Source: Lachnospiraceae bacterium (GTDB lineage Bacteria > Bacillota > Clostridia > Lachnospirales > Lachnospiraceae). Taken from it: a DNA stretch of 64,000 bases. The notes under the pieces were generated by a model. It was not told the DNA's origin. It ran no database searches and worked only from the letters and a program-made list of their open reading frames with translations. The position numbers were made by a program, and so were the translations under genes. This document shows, one piece after another, positions 20,877-30,800 of the stretch; the first letter of the stretch is position 1; the number at the start of each line of letters is the position of its first letter. Where the stretch lies: the NCBI GenBank assembly GCA_015056815.1, contig SVFN01000014.1, forward strand, positions 1-64,000. Reading direction: 5' to 3'.

Positions 20877-22082
20877 CTACCCTCTGTCTGATACGATCAC
20901 ATCTATGATGCCTGCCATTTCCTCTGCAGGAAGACCACTCTCAATAAGGTCTTTTAACTCTTCCTCAGAAAAACGGCTGTCCTTCGCTCTCTTTATCTGT
21001 TTCAACTGCTCCGGTGTCAGACGCTTATCTATAAGCATGTTAAGAAGTGCTTTCTGTGATGGTGTTCCTCCAAAAAGTCTTGCAGCCATCGCCATCATTC
21101 CACCCGGTCTTCTCGCTTCACTTTTTTCAATCTGCACCGGTATCTCCCTGCCGTCTGCCGTTTTAAGAACCGTCCTATAGTTACCAAAAATCTCAGCCTT
21201 CTTTGTACTCTGATCATTCACTATATTAGAACTATCTTCCGGAGTATTTTTAATATCTTTTGCTGATTTTAGATTTATATCTGCTGTCAGCTTTGGCTCT
21301 CTCACCAGTGGTGCAGCATTGCTATCTTCATGACCTGCTTTCATCTTAGCCATCTCCTCCCTAAGTCTTCCTATCTCCGATTCCTTACTTTTGATTACCC
21401 CGACAGAACTTGCGAGGTCGCTCCTAAGCTCCTTTACCTGCCTTTCCAGTCTGTCAATCTCAGCACTGAATCTATTGTCATCCGGCTTTAGTACCTCAGT
21501 CAGTCCTTCCGTAAGTTTCATGAACATCGGCTCCATCGCCTTAGCAATATCCTCCGGGCTGCATGATATACTATCCGTTTTTGCAGTTTTATTATTACTG
21601 TCTGTATTACTTACTTCTGCCTTCCCGGATTCTGCATCACTGTTCTCTTCGGCTTCTGAATTATTATTCTCTGCCTGCTCATCTTTGTCCGGTTCCTTTT
21701 CCTCTGTTGTATTTGTCATATCTGCTTTTATCTGGGAAAAGAGCTGCTGCATCCCATGAGCTGTCGCATCCTTGGATAATACATGAAGTATCTTATCCTC
21801 ACTCATTCCTCCCTTTATCTCTTCCAGCACTATCTTAATTCTGTACTCGTCCAGATTGCCAAGCTTTCTGACAAGCTTTGCGGAAGCACCCATATGAAGT
21901 GCCTCGGACATTCCCTTTACTCCTGTATCCGGATACCTGCGACTTGTGTAAATATCCACCTGACTTTTACTAAGTCCGCCAAGCAGGTCTTTCTCCGCCA
22001 GCTCCAACACAAACTCTGAAAGATTTCTCTGACGATACCCGGAAAGTATCACGCTTATATCTTCCTTTGATAATTTACCCAT
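20877..22082 (-). CDS. ICE protein of unknown function
   Basis: 401-aa ORF with SD aaggagg; charged, coiled-coil-like centre. Confidence 0.6.
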   Translation of the reverse strand: MGKLSKEDISVILSGYRQRNLSEFVLELAEKDLLGGLSKSQVDIYTSRRYPDTGVKGMSEALHMGASAKLVRKLGNLDEYRIKIVLEEIKGGMSEDKILHVLSKDATAHGMQQLFSQIKADMTNTTEEKEPDKDEQAENNNSEAEENSDAESGKAEVSNTDSNNKTAKTDSISCSPEDIAKAMEPMFMKLTEGLTEVLKPDDNRFSAEIDRLERQVKELRSDLASSVGVIKSKESEIGRLREEMAKMKAGHEDSNAAPLVREPKLTADINLKSAKDIKNTPEDSSNIVNDQSTKKAEIFGNYRTVLKTADGREIPVQIEKSEARRPGGMMAMAARLFGGTPSQKALLNMLIDKRLTPEQLKQIKRAKDSRFSEEELKDLIESGLPAEEMAGIIDVIVSDRG

Positions 22083-22114
22083 TACTAATTCCTCCTTGCT
22101 TTAAAATTAATAAA

Positions 22115-22242
22115 GCATGTCGCTCGCGACATGCTCCGCGCGAGGCGCGTGTTGCCGTAGGCAACTACCAACCTTTCGCGCCGAGACGCATCCTTAGCGG
22201 AGCGTTTTTATATAATAGGAAACGCAGTTTTCTATTATATAA
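22115..22242 (-). ncRNA. Nested structured intergenic element (three stem modules)
   Basis: GCATGTCG-ctcg-CGACATGC; GCTCCGC[..GGCGCG..GTTGCC-gta-GGCAAC..CGCGCC..]GCGGAGC; 15-bp AT-rich hairpin. Confidence 0.55.
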
Positions 22243-22250
22243 AAAAGCAA

Positions 22251-23675
22251 TCAATCTCTTGACTGCTCCTTTACCGGTTCGGACTTTTCTATCCTGCCGA
22301 TATTATCACTCTCCTGCTCTTTTATAATCCGTTCTGCTATTCGATAGGTTTTATTAACAGAAGCATATTCCTCAGAAAGCTTTGCTGTTTTATCCTTATA
22401 AGTTGTTTTAAGAGCTTCCAGCTCTTCTATGGAATATCCTTCATTTTTTATATCATCAGTCAGTTTACTATATTCCTGATGTTCGTCCTCAAAAAAAGTA
22501 TCGCCTTCCTTATATGCTCTCTCCGCATAGGATAAAGTATTTATTCTCTCAAGCTTTTCCCATAGTCCTCTAAAGCCTGCTCGTGATTTATAGACCTTAC
22601 GACGCTCCTTATCTATGGCTCTCCTTTTTTCCTCTGCCTCTTCTTTAATCCTTATAAGGTCAGCGGCAGAATGAATCTCATAGTCAGAAAGAAACATATA
22701 CTCCTCATGAAGTCTGTGCATCTTCCTTATTTCCTCACGATACTTCCATGCCTGAGAGTATGGACGCTGCTTTAACTTTCCAATTCTGTATAGCCTTGCA
22801 AAATACTTCCTCTGGATACCGGAAAGCTTCGCCCTTCTGATGTGATAAGGTACATTTATCTTTATTATTTTCGCACTGACATGATTATCTCGGTAATAAT
22901 CCATATCCTCAGTAAGAATCCTCTCCCGAATCCTTTCTTCCATATAGTCTTCTCCGAAGAACCTGCACCGCCTGTACTTTTTCATGCCCGGCGGTTTTAC
23001 TGCAAGGTATTTATTCTGTTTTACCTCATATCCCTTCCCGGTAAGCAGCTTTACAAATTCATCGAAATCCTCTGCCTGAAGAATACATGCATCAAGGTCT
23101 CTTTTTATCATATCCGACCATACGAATCTGCCGTCCTTACGATCCTTCCACTCATTGTAGGAATCATGTTCCAAAGCCTCATCTTCTTCTATTGTAATAG
23201 TAGAAAGACCGTACTTCTCACACAGTCTGTTGGTAATGGGCTGTATGTACTTTGCCCAGTCGCCCTTTTCATAACGGTACTTCTTACCCGTAAGATAATT
23301 CACGCTGTTAAAAATGATATGGCCGTGAACATGGGAAGTATTATCATGAATAGCATAAACTGCTTCATATCCCTTGCTGCCAAGGTATTCATCCACAAAT
23401 TCTCCAACAACATTAAATGCCAGATCAGGTGTAATTTCTCCCTCTTCAAAGGATATGATAATGTGATAACCCTGTCTTTTATCCGTCTTATGAAACAGCT
23501 CCTTTGTTTTTATCATCTGCTGATAGGCATATCCCGGCTGGCAGTTCACTGCCGAGACAAGCGTACCGTTTCCACATTTTGCAGGAACGGTTATATAGTC
23601 GATTGACTGCTTTAAATGCTTGCCGGGATATCCTCTTCCACAGTCCTTCATATAAAGAATCTTAGTTATCGCCAA
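22251..23675 (-). CDS. MobA/MobL-type relaxase (MOBP-like)
   Basis: AIHDNTSHVHGHIIFNSVN (HxHxH-type motif); mobC upstream. Confidence 0.92.
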   Translation of the reverse strand: MAITKILYMKDCGRGYPGKHLKQSIDYITVPAKCGNGTLVSAVNCQPGYAYQQMIKTKELFHKTDKRQGYHIIISFEEGEITPDLAFNVVGEFVDEYLGSKGYEAVYAIHDNTSHVHGHIIFNSVNYLTGKKYRYEKGDWAKYIQPITNRLCEKYGLSTITIEEDEALEHDSYNEWKDRKDGRFVWSDMIKRDLDACILQAEDFDEFVKLLTGKGYEVKQNKYLAVKPPGMKKYRRCRFFGEDYMEERIRERILTEDMDYYRDNHVSAKIIKINVPYHIRRAKLSGIQRKYFARLYRIGKLKQRPYSQAWKYREEIRKMHRLHEEYMFLSDYEIHSAADLIRIKEEAEEKRRAIDKERRKVYKSRAGFRGLWEKLERINTLSYAERAYKEGDTFFEDEHQEYSKLTDDIKNEGYSIEELEALKTTYKDKTAKLSEEYASVNKTYRIAERIIKEQESDNIGRIEKSEPVKEQSRD

Positions 23676-23985
23676 TATCGTCCACCACCTTACTTAGCTT
23701 CTCATTCAGTTTGACCATATAGGCTATGAGCCTTGATTTATCTGAATCGCTGTAAAGGGACGAATTATTATTACGGACGATTTCATTGATATTAATGCCG
23801 ATACGGTTGACCTCATCCACAAGACCTGTGAGCATCTGCCGTATCTCCGGATAATCCTTCGGCTTCTCAGTTATCAGAAGTCTGATAAACTCCGACTCCG
23901 TCATGCCAAGTTCCTCAACCTTCCGCTTCAATTCTTCATCCTGCTCTTTGGTGAGACGATAAGCTTTTCTTAACTCCATAGCCAT
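23662..23985 (-). CDS. MobC-like relaxosome protein
   Basis: YRLTKEQDEELKRKVEELGMTESEFIRLLI...EVNRIGININEIVRNNNS. Confidence 0.88.
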   Translation of the reverse strand: MAMELRKAYRLTKEQDEELKRKVEELGMTESEFIRLLITEKPKDYPEIRQMLTGLVDEVNRIGININEIVRNNNSSLYSDSDKSRLIAYMVKLNEKLSKVVDDIGDN

Positions 23986-24623
23986 TATCTCGCCCTCCCA
24001 TGCTCCTCACTTTTTTCAGGTGCTTTATTATCATTCTCTTTATCATCCTTAGTTGGTTTATCTGCTATTGTTGTTACTGCAATTTCCGTCTTATCTGACA
24101 CACTATTCCCAGCAGCATATTCAGACTTCTCCGAAACCTTGTTGTATGCCCCAAGCTCATCCGCTATGGGAATATCATAGATGGGAACAAGTCTCATCTC
24201 CTTCATCATTTCCTTAGCCAGCTTATGTGCGATTGTCTGAACATCTTTACCGTAAATAGTCTGCTTAAAGACACGGTCAAGTATGAATTTGTGTTCCTCC
24301 AGATTTTTCTCAAGCGTACACATACGACAGTAATCAAGAAAATCATTCGGGTTCTCCTTCCTCTCCCTTGTATCGGAAAGTGCCTCATAATTCCATTCGC
24401 ATACCAGATCCACCACATCATCAAGAGTAGTCTTCTCAGTCATTATCTCATCATTTAAGAAAAGCTCTCCCTCCTTATTCGTGGAAAGAGTTTTTCCATG
24501 CCCGGACAGATAGTCAAATATGATCTTCGCTCCTCTTCTCTGAAGCCTGATACCACTTTCCGTAGTCTTGCACCAAGTCATAAGTCCCTCTTCTGAATCT
24601 ATCATCATCATTTTTGTCTCCAT
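23985..24623 (-). CDS. ICE protein of unknown function
   Basis: 212-aa ORF overlapping the mobC start. Confidence 0.6.
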   Translation of the reverse strand: METKMMMIDSEEGLMTWCKTTESGIRLQRRGAKIIFDYLSGHGKTLSTNKEGELFLNDEIMTEKTTLDDVVDLVCEWNYEALSDTRERKENPNDFLDYCRMCTLEKNLEEHKFILDRVFKQTIYGKDVQTIAHKLAKEMMKEMRLVPIYDIPIADELGAYNKVSEKSEYAAGNSVSDKTEIAVTTIADKPTKDDKENDNKAPEKSEEHGRAR

Positions 24624-24730
24624 ATCAATTCCTCCAATCTTAAAATCATCCGCTTAAATGTGCTGCGAGCCTTTTTTTATTTGTCATTAGTCTCACTCCC
24701 GTTTTTGTATAAGTCGGGCTTAAAAATTTT

Positions 24731-24800
24731 TGCCAGATACGCACTTTGTTCGACTTTGTCTCAAAAGTGCAATCCGGTTAGTGGGCTTTGCCCCCTAAAC
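24731..24800 (-). other. Candidate oriT region
   Basis: GCACTTT/AAAGTGC inverted repeat (24741-24747/24764-24770), then GTATCTGGC on - strand; upstream of mobC-relaxase. Confidence 0.45.
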
Positions 24801-24827
24801 CCCCCAATATACAGATAAAATAAAGAT

Positions 24828-25032
24828 ATGGCATAGGTTTCCTTAGCCACTTTAGGAAAATGAACTCACAAACCTATGCCACATTTTTCTAATGGCTTTA
24901 TAAACCTCAGCCACTATTTTTATAAAATATAATTACAAAATTCCTGTGGCTTCATAAACCTATGCCACTTTAGAAATGTGAAGCCATAAACCTATGCCGT
25001 TTTTTCATTATGGCGCAGGTTTCCTTAGCCAC
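24828..25032. repeat. Six-copy 23-bp iteron array, consensus GTGGCTtnATAAACCTATGCCAC
   Basis: Copies at 24828-24850, 24860-24882, 24892-24914, 24946-24968, 24978-25000, 25010-25032; first and last inverted. Confidence 0.93.
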
Positions 25033-25043
25033 TTATTTTGCGA

Positions 25044-26036
25044 TTACCTGCTCTTAAGTGAAATATCATTATGGGATTTTGCATCTATGCCTTGCTTTAC
25101 TCCCACAAGCCACTCATTGTAATCCTTGTACTTATCAGGCGCACCGTCTATCTTAACAGTGTAGCCAAGCTCCTTATACTTCATGGCAAGTTCCATGGAA
25201 GCCTTTCTCCCCGGCTCATCATTATCGAGGCAGAACCTTATACAGCGTATATTCGGATAGTCCTTTAAATACTGTTCCAAAGGATTATCTGCCACCATTC
25301 CGAGTGCCAGAAGATGTTCTCCGGTATCATGATAGATATCCACATAACTCATAAGATCAATCGCTGCTTCAAATACTGCAATCACTTCTGAATTTTGAGA
25401 GGTTATATGAAATCCGTACCGCTTATCATTTCCCTCAACATCACATTTGAAGGCTTTCCCATTCTTATCATAAGTACCACGCATACTTGCAAATCTTGCT
25501 TTGCCTTCTACGTCAGTCCCAACAAATACCACGTTATGATATCCCGCAGATTCATAGATAAGTCCCTTGTCTATAAAGCTCTGTACCGTAGCCTTGGATA
25601 TACATCTCTTCTTTGTAAGATACTCCATCAACCTCATATTGTTCGACGACTTTGGTGGAAGTAAAAAGGGCTTACGCTCCGGTTCCTTTGTCTCCTTGGA
25701 AACAATTCTCCGTTTCATAAGCCCTTCTCTTTTTTCGTCAAATCTTTTATATCCTGCAAAATCCAGCAGCCAGAACACAGCATCTTTTACGCTCATTCCT
25801 GCAAATACTTTTAAAAAATCTATCTGACTTCCACCATTGCTGCCACGTTCTCCTTGTCTTGACCAGCGATACCAGTTTGTCCTGTTGTAGATACGAATGG
25901 AATCCATTTCCTTTATGGTATGATACTTCCCTATACGCTTCACCGTATATCCGAGCATTTCTGCCACAAGGCACAGGTCAACGCTTTTTGCTACCTGAAG
26001 TTCCTCGTCCGTGAACCTTCCTTCCAAAAGTCTCAC
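25044..26036 (-). CDS. DUF3991/Toprim domain protein (primase-like)
   Basis: DLCLVAEMLGYTVKRIGKYHTIKEMDSIRIYNRTNWYRW; toprim-like VIAVFEAAIDLMSY and IRFCLDNDEPGRKA. Confidence 0.88.
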   Translation of the reverse strand: MRLLEGRFTDEELQVAKSVDLCLVAEMLGYTVKRIGKYHTIKEMDSIRIYNRTNWYRWSRQGERGSNGGSQIDFLKVFAGMSVKDAVFWLLDFAGYKRFDEKREGLMKRRIVSKETKEPERKPFLLPPKSSNNMRLMEYLTKKRCISKATVQSFIDKGLIYESAGYHNVVFVGTDVEGKARFASMRGTYDKNGKAFKCDVEGNDKRYGFHITSQNSEVIAVFEAAIDLMSYVDIYHDTGEHLLALGMVADNPLEQYLKDYPNIRCIRFCLDNDEPGRKASMELAMKYKELGYTVKIDGAPDKYKDYNEWLVGVKQGIDAKSHNDISLKSR

Positions 26037-26574
26037 TCCTCTCTGCTACCTTTTCAAACTCAATATCGTCGATATCTTCTGCAGCCCTTATCTTATCATC
26101 GAATTTAACGATTCCCTTTTCCTTAAAACTGAAATAAGACTTATTATCACCGCCTACTATCACATGGTCAAGAAGCGGAATACCAATCAGCTTACAGACC
26201 TTAGCCATACGGTCCGTGACAGCAATATCCTGTATCGAAGGAGAGATATCTCCGCTTGGGTGGTTGTGAAGCATAATCATACTGCAGGCATTTGAAAGTA
26301 TACTTGCCTTTAACATTTCCCTTGGCTCTACCATGGAAGTATTAAGGCTGCCTACACTTACGATATGGCAGTTGATGGGAGTACCGTCTGTTTTCAGATT
26401 GATTACTCCCACCACTTCCCTGTCCAACTCCTTGAACACTTCTCCCATTACCTTTATCGCTGACTCCGGATCTGTAATCTTGATTTTGGATAAAACGGGG
26501 CTGTCCTTTACAAGTCTGACAGATACCATATCCAGACTGTATTCTTCACTATCCATCGTCTTCCTCCTCACCAA
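25978..26574 (-). CDS. RadC-type JAB/MPN protein
   Basis: ILSNACSMIMLHNHPSGDISPSIQDIAVTDRMAKVCKLIGIPLLDHVIVG. Confidence 0.92.
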   Translation of the reverse strand: MVRRKTMDSEEYSLDMVSVRLVKDSPVLSKIKITDPESAIKVMGEVFKELDREVVGVINLKTDGTPINCHIVSVGSLNTSMVEPREMLKASILSNACSMIMLHNHPSGDISPSIQDIAVTDRMAKVCKLIGIPLLDHVIVGGDNKSYFSFKEKGIVKFDDKIRAAEDIDDIEFEKVAERSETFGRKVHGRGTSGSKKR

Positions 26575-26665
26575 GATTCACCTCAACTATTGTTCCCTCC
26601 GGAATGTCGGTTATCAGCTTTATGAGTTCTTCAATATCCTTAATCTCCCTTTCGATCTTCTCCAT
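26549..26665 (-). CDS. 38-aa small protein of unknown function
   Basis: MEKIEREIKDIEELIKLITDIPEGTIVEVNLGEEEDDG read from the sequence; overlaps RadC start region; SD-like ggaggcgg upstream. Confidence 0.5.
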   Translation of the reverse strand: MEKIEREIKDIEELIKLITDIPEGTIVEVNLGEEEDDG

Positions 26666-26678
26666 CAGCTACCGCCTC

Positions 26679-27683
26679 CTATCGCTTCTGTTCTTTTGCC
26701 TCATAGATAAGCGACTGTTCTGCCACCATATCACCGATTCCTTTATTCGGTGTGTCTGTTGCCATCGTGAGCTTTCGCAGGTCTTTATCGTAGTGATATA
26801 CCTGATTGGAAAGTCTGTCCTCAAGACATACACAAGCCATATTGACTTCATTTACCATCTCAGCAAGCTGCTCCGGTTCTCCCATACTTGCAGGTATGCA
26901 GATAACTTCATGGATAGATGATGGTAAAATATATAAATCATCATTGAGCTTTTGTGAGAGCATTTGCAGATTCTCATCATAAAGCATGTTGACTGCTCCG
27001 TTAATACCACTTTCATTAGTTATAACCCACATGGGCAGCTCCATCTCTTCCTGACTACCAATCAGTGATTCTGCGACTTCCCTTGGCATTCCATCCTTAG
27101 TCATTGTACCCATGATAACTTCCTTCATGTTCATAATCTTAGCCGGAAGTATTCTCTTGGTATTCTCTGACGCAGCCAGAAAAAGTTCCTGCTCACTAAG
27201 CTCTGCCGTCTCTGCTATATCATTTGTCACCATGATAGAGGCAAGACCTCTCTCTGAGTTATCAACCATAATTCTGTAGATTACGGAGCAGTCATTTATA
27301 TCTCTATGTACTGCGTTCATAAGCAGTTCCTTATTACTCTCTGTATTTACCATTGTCATAAATACATTTTCTGATACAAACTCTTTTGAAAATACCGGAA
27401 GTCTAAAATCCTTTGCTGCTTCAAGCTCCCTCACATAAGATGCCGCCACCTTGGAAAAAACTTCTTCCAAATCCTCGAAATTCTTATAATGTTCATACAT
27501 ATCATCAAGATAAAAGTTTGGTGTTATTTTCATATCATCATCTGCAAAGATTGTAATCGCATCCTTCGTCTTATTCACTTTGGTAATCGGCTTAATCTCT
27601 ACCGTTGCGTTCTTAAAACTGTCCGGAAAATAATCCAGTATCTTCTTCTCTGCTACTGCTTTAAATGTTGCATAATCCATCAT
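26679..27683 (-). CDS. DUF5688-like protein
   Basis: 334-aa ICE protein, MDYATFKAVAEKKILDYFPDSFKNATVEIKPITKVNKTKDAITI. Confidence 0.7.
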   Translation of the reverse strand: MMDYATFKAVAEKKILDYFPDSFKNATVEIKPITKVNKTKDAITIFADDDMKITPNFYLDDMYEHYKNFEDLEEVFSKVAASYVRELEAAKDFRLPVFSKEFVSENVFMTMVNTESNKELLMNAVHRDINDCSVIYRIMVDNSERGLASIMVTNDIAETAELSEQELFLAASENTKRILPAKIMNMKEVIMGTMTKDGMPREVAESLIGSQEEMELPMWVITNESGINGAVNMLYDENLQMLSQKLNDDLYILPSSIHEVICIPASMGEPEQLAEMVNEVNMACVCLEDRLSNQVYHYDKDLRKLTMATDTPNKGIGDMVAEQSLIYEAKEQKR

Positions 27684-27814
27684 TATAAATTCCTCCTAAA
27701 ATAATGGCGTCTTTGCCGGAATAAATCGTATGTAAATATCGACTGCTCCGGCAAAGCACGCACAAAAATAAGAAGCCTTTTACTTTGGCTTCCATCAATT
27801 AGTTCCACTATTAC

Positions 27815-30800
27815 CTATGCCTGCGGTTTAGTGTTTTTTCTTCTTCTGAAATACATCACGATACCGCTAACAAGTATTGCTCCTCCAACTACTCCGAACA
27901 TCCACGGATTATAATCTCCGCCTGTCTGTGGTAGCTTCGGTTCCTTTGGTTTCTCAGGTTTATTGGTCAGGCGAAGCTGGTAACAGATTGGCTCTGTTGC
28001 ACTGTCATCATAATGGATTGTTACCTTATTTTCTTTGTTATCAAGTACATATCCATCGGCTGCTTTTGTCTCCACCACAGTGTATGAAATATCCTTATCA
28101 TAATCGCCATTTTCCTTATAAGTACAGATATCAAGTTCCTCTGACTTTGCGTAACCCTTTTTGTCCGTGACAAGTGTCTGGACTTTCTTCCCCTTCTCAT
28201 CACGTATCTCAAAGGTTACTCCCTCAATGGCTTTCTTGGTCTCACTGTCAGTTTTGAAGATTTCAATAAACCCTTTTACTCTTTCATCCGTCATGGATAC
28301 CTTCTGAATCTCTCCGGTCTCCTCCACGGTAAATGCTACCTCATTTGCTATCATGTAGCCGTATGGTGCAAAGGTCTCTTTCAGAGTATAATCCCCTGCC
28401 GGCATTGCATTTAAGCTGTAAGGTGTACCATCTGTTGTCCATGCAGCATATACTTCTCCATTTTCATCAAGTATCTCTAACTTTGCACCTGTTATCTCCT
28501 TGCCGGTTGTGATATCCGACTTGGATACTTCAACTATGATAGGTGTCTCTTTTACCTCAATTTCCTTGGTAAGTAATGCCTGCTTAAAGTCCTGATATGT
28601 GAAGTCCACTTCATACTCACTGTCATCCACCAGATATCCCGGTGCTGTTTCCATTTCCTTCACATAGTATCTGCCAAGAGGCAGGTCAGCTTCAAATACT
28701 GCCTTTCCTTCACTGTCCGTCTTAACAGCTTCGATCAGGCTGTCTGCTTCCACAAGCGTTTCTCCATCCTTTGATGTAATATCCACCGTGGCATATACGC
28801 CATAGGTCGCCCCCTCAACAGGTACTTCATTTACTGCATTCTTTTTTACAAGTGTGAGCTGCGTCTTCACTCTTTCATCTGTAAACTCAGCATTTTCATA
28901 CACAACTTCCGTATGGTCATCGCCAAAGGTAAGTTCCACCTGTTTTGCAGTTTCATCAAGTACAAAACCCTCCGGTGCTTCCACCTCTTCAATACGGTAT
29001 TTGCCAAGAGGAAGATTATCTATCTCTGCCTCACCGTTCTCGTCAGTTGTAAGTGTAGCAATCACCGTACCTGCCGCAGCCGGGATATCATCTATAACCG
29101 CAAGTTTACGATTACCTTCTTCATCCGTCTGATGGTCAGGTGTATAGATATCTTCATCGGCTATCACATGATAGGTCGCTCCTTCAAGTGGTGTCTTTTC
29201 GTACTTGAATCTCACGCTTCTGTTATCGCCTGTAACAAATGTAAGAATACGGTCTATGATCGTGTCATACTCCGCACCTGCAAGAACCTCGCCTTCCTTA
29301 TGAATCTTTATGCTTCCCTTCACCGGCTGGTTCTCCATCTCAACTGTAATTACAGGATCACCGTCGTCATCCTCAGTGACTTCAACAGCACCTTCTTTTG
29401 TAACTGTAAAAGGCTTCGCTTCGTCTGTAATCAGATATCCGTCCGGAGCCTTAATCTCAACCACCTCATAATCACCATACTTAAGCTTTAAAGGTGTTGT
29501 GACAGTACCGGTCTCATCTGTTGTAAACTCACTGATTTTCTGATTACCTATCTTTTGCTCAACGTAGGTGTATTCGGACTCACTACCCTCAGAATGTCCC
29601 TTGCGAATCTTGAATGTCACTCCGGATAAAAGTACTGTCTCACCGCTTTCCTTATCCTTTTTCACAAGTCGGATATATGCCTTAAATGGTGCATCATTTA
29701 GTGTTCTCCACGCCTGCGGCTGTCTTGAATCCTCTGTAATCTGCACCGTAAAATCATCTGTTTTATAAAGGTCCTTCGGTGTCTTGGTCTCTTTCACAAG
29801 ATATGTTCCAAAAGGTAGTTCCTTTGACTTAGCAAACCCTGTCTCATCTGTCACAAGAGTATCATAGGTCTTTGCATTGTCCCAGCCGTTCTTATCAATA
29901 TCCGACTGAAGCTTTACTGTAAACTCAGCACCCTGCACCTTGTCCGTCTCTCCATTGTCACCATCTGTCGAGACCTTGATAATCTGGAATGCCTGCTTTT
30001 TAGGTGTCTCTGTCACTTCCCTTTTCAGACTGATATTCTGATGCTTATTCTTATCATCCTTAAACTTCACATCATAGACCGTAGGATTTAACTTATAGCC
30101 CTCGCTCTCCTTAATCTCCTTGATGTAATAATTTCCATAATAGAGATTTCCGAATGCAAAATCAGAATCACTATCCGTCTTTACCGTTGCGATAAGTGTA
30201 TCCTTCTTAGCAGGAACTTCCATATACTTAAAATCTGTTCCCTTTGCAGATGTAATCGGGTCACTTGCTTTATAGGTAACAATTCCACTGCCGTCAGGAT
30301 ATTTAATATCCTCCGCAGCATAAAGTCCATAAGTCGCACCAGCAAGTGTTGCATCACCCTGCGCAGTACCACCTGTCTCACTGTCCTTCTTATCTGCTGT
30401 TACATCACATCTTATCGGAGTATTTTCAACATTTAACTGTGCCACATCTCCAATGCCCGGTGCAACCGTCCATACCGTACCCGGATCTTTGTAGCCCTCC
30501 GGTATCTCTACCTCTTTTACATAGTAAGTATCCTGAGTTTTCATGAACTTCTCTGATACCGCACCACCGAGATCATCATCATAATGAAAGATAGGAACTG
30601 CCGAAGGATTTTTCTCTGCATCTATTACAGTCCTTACGGTACATGCTGCATCATTAAATACCGCAAAACCCGCTGTCTCTATCTCTTTCTTGGTAAATGC
30701 ATCCTTTTTATTTACGATTACACCTACCGGCTCAGAAAGTTCCTCATGGGTAAATGTCTTAGATGCCGCCTTAGTTACCTTTCCATCCTTATCATAAAAA

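Noticed and set aside
24828-25032. Array considered as CRISPR
   Set aside because: Copies occur in both orientations, spacers are ~9-31 bp and fixed in length, and no cas genes are present.
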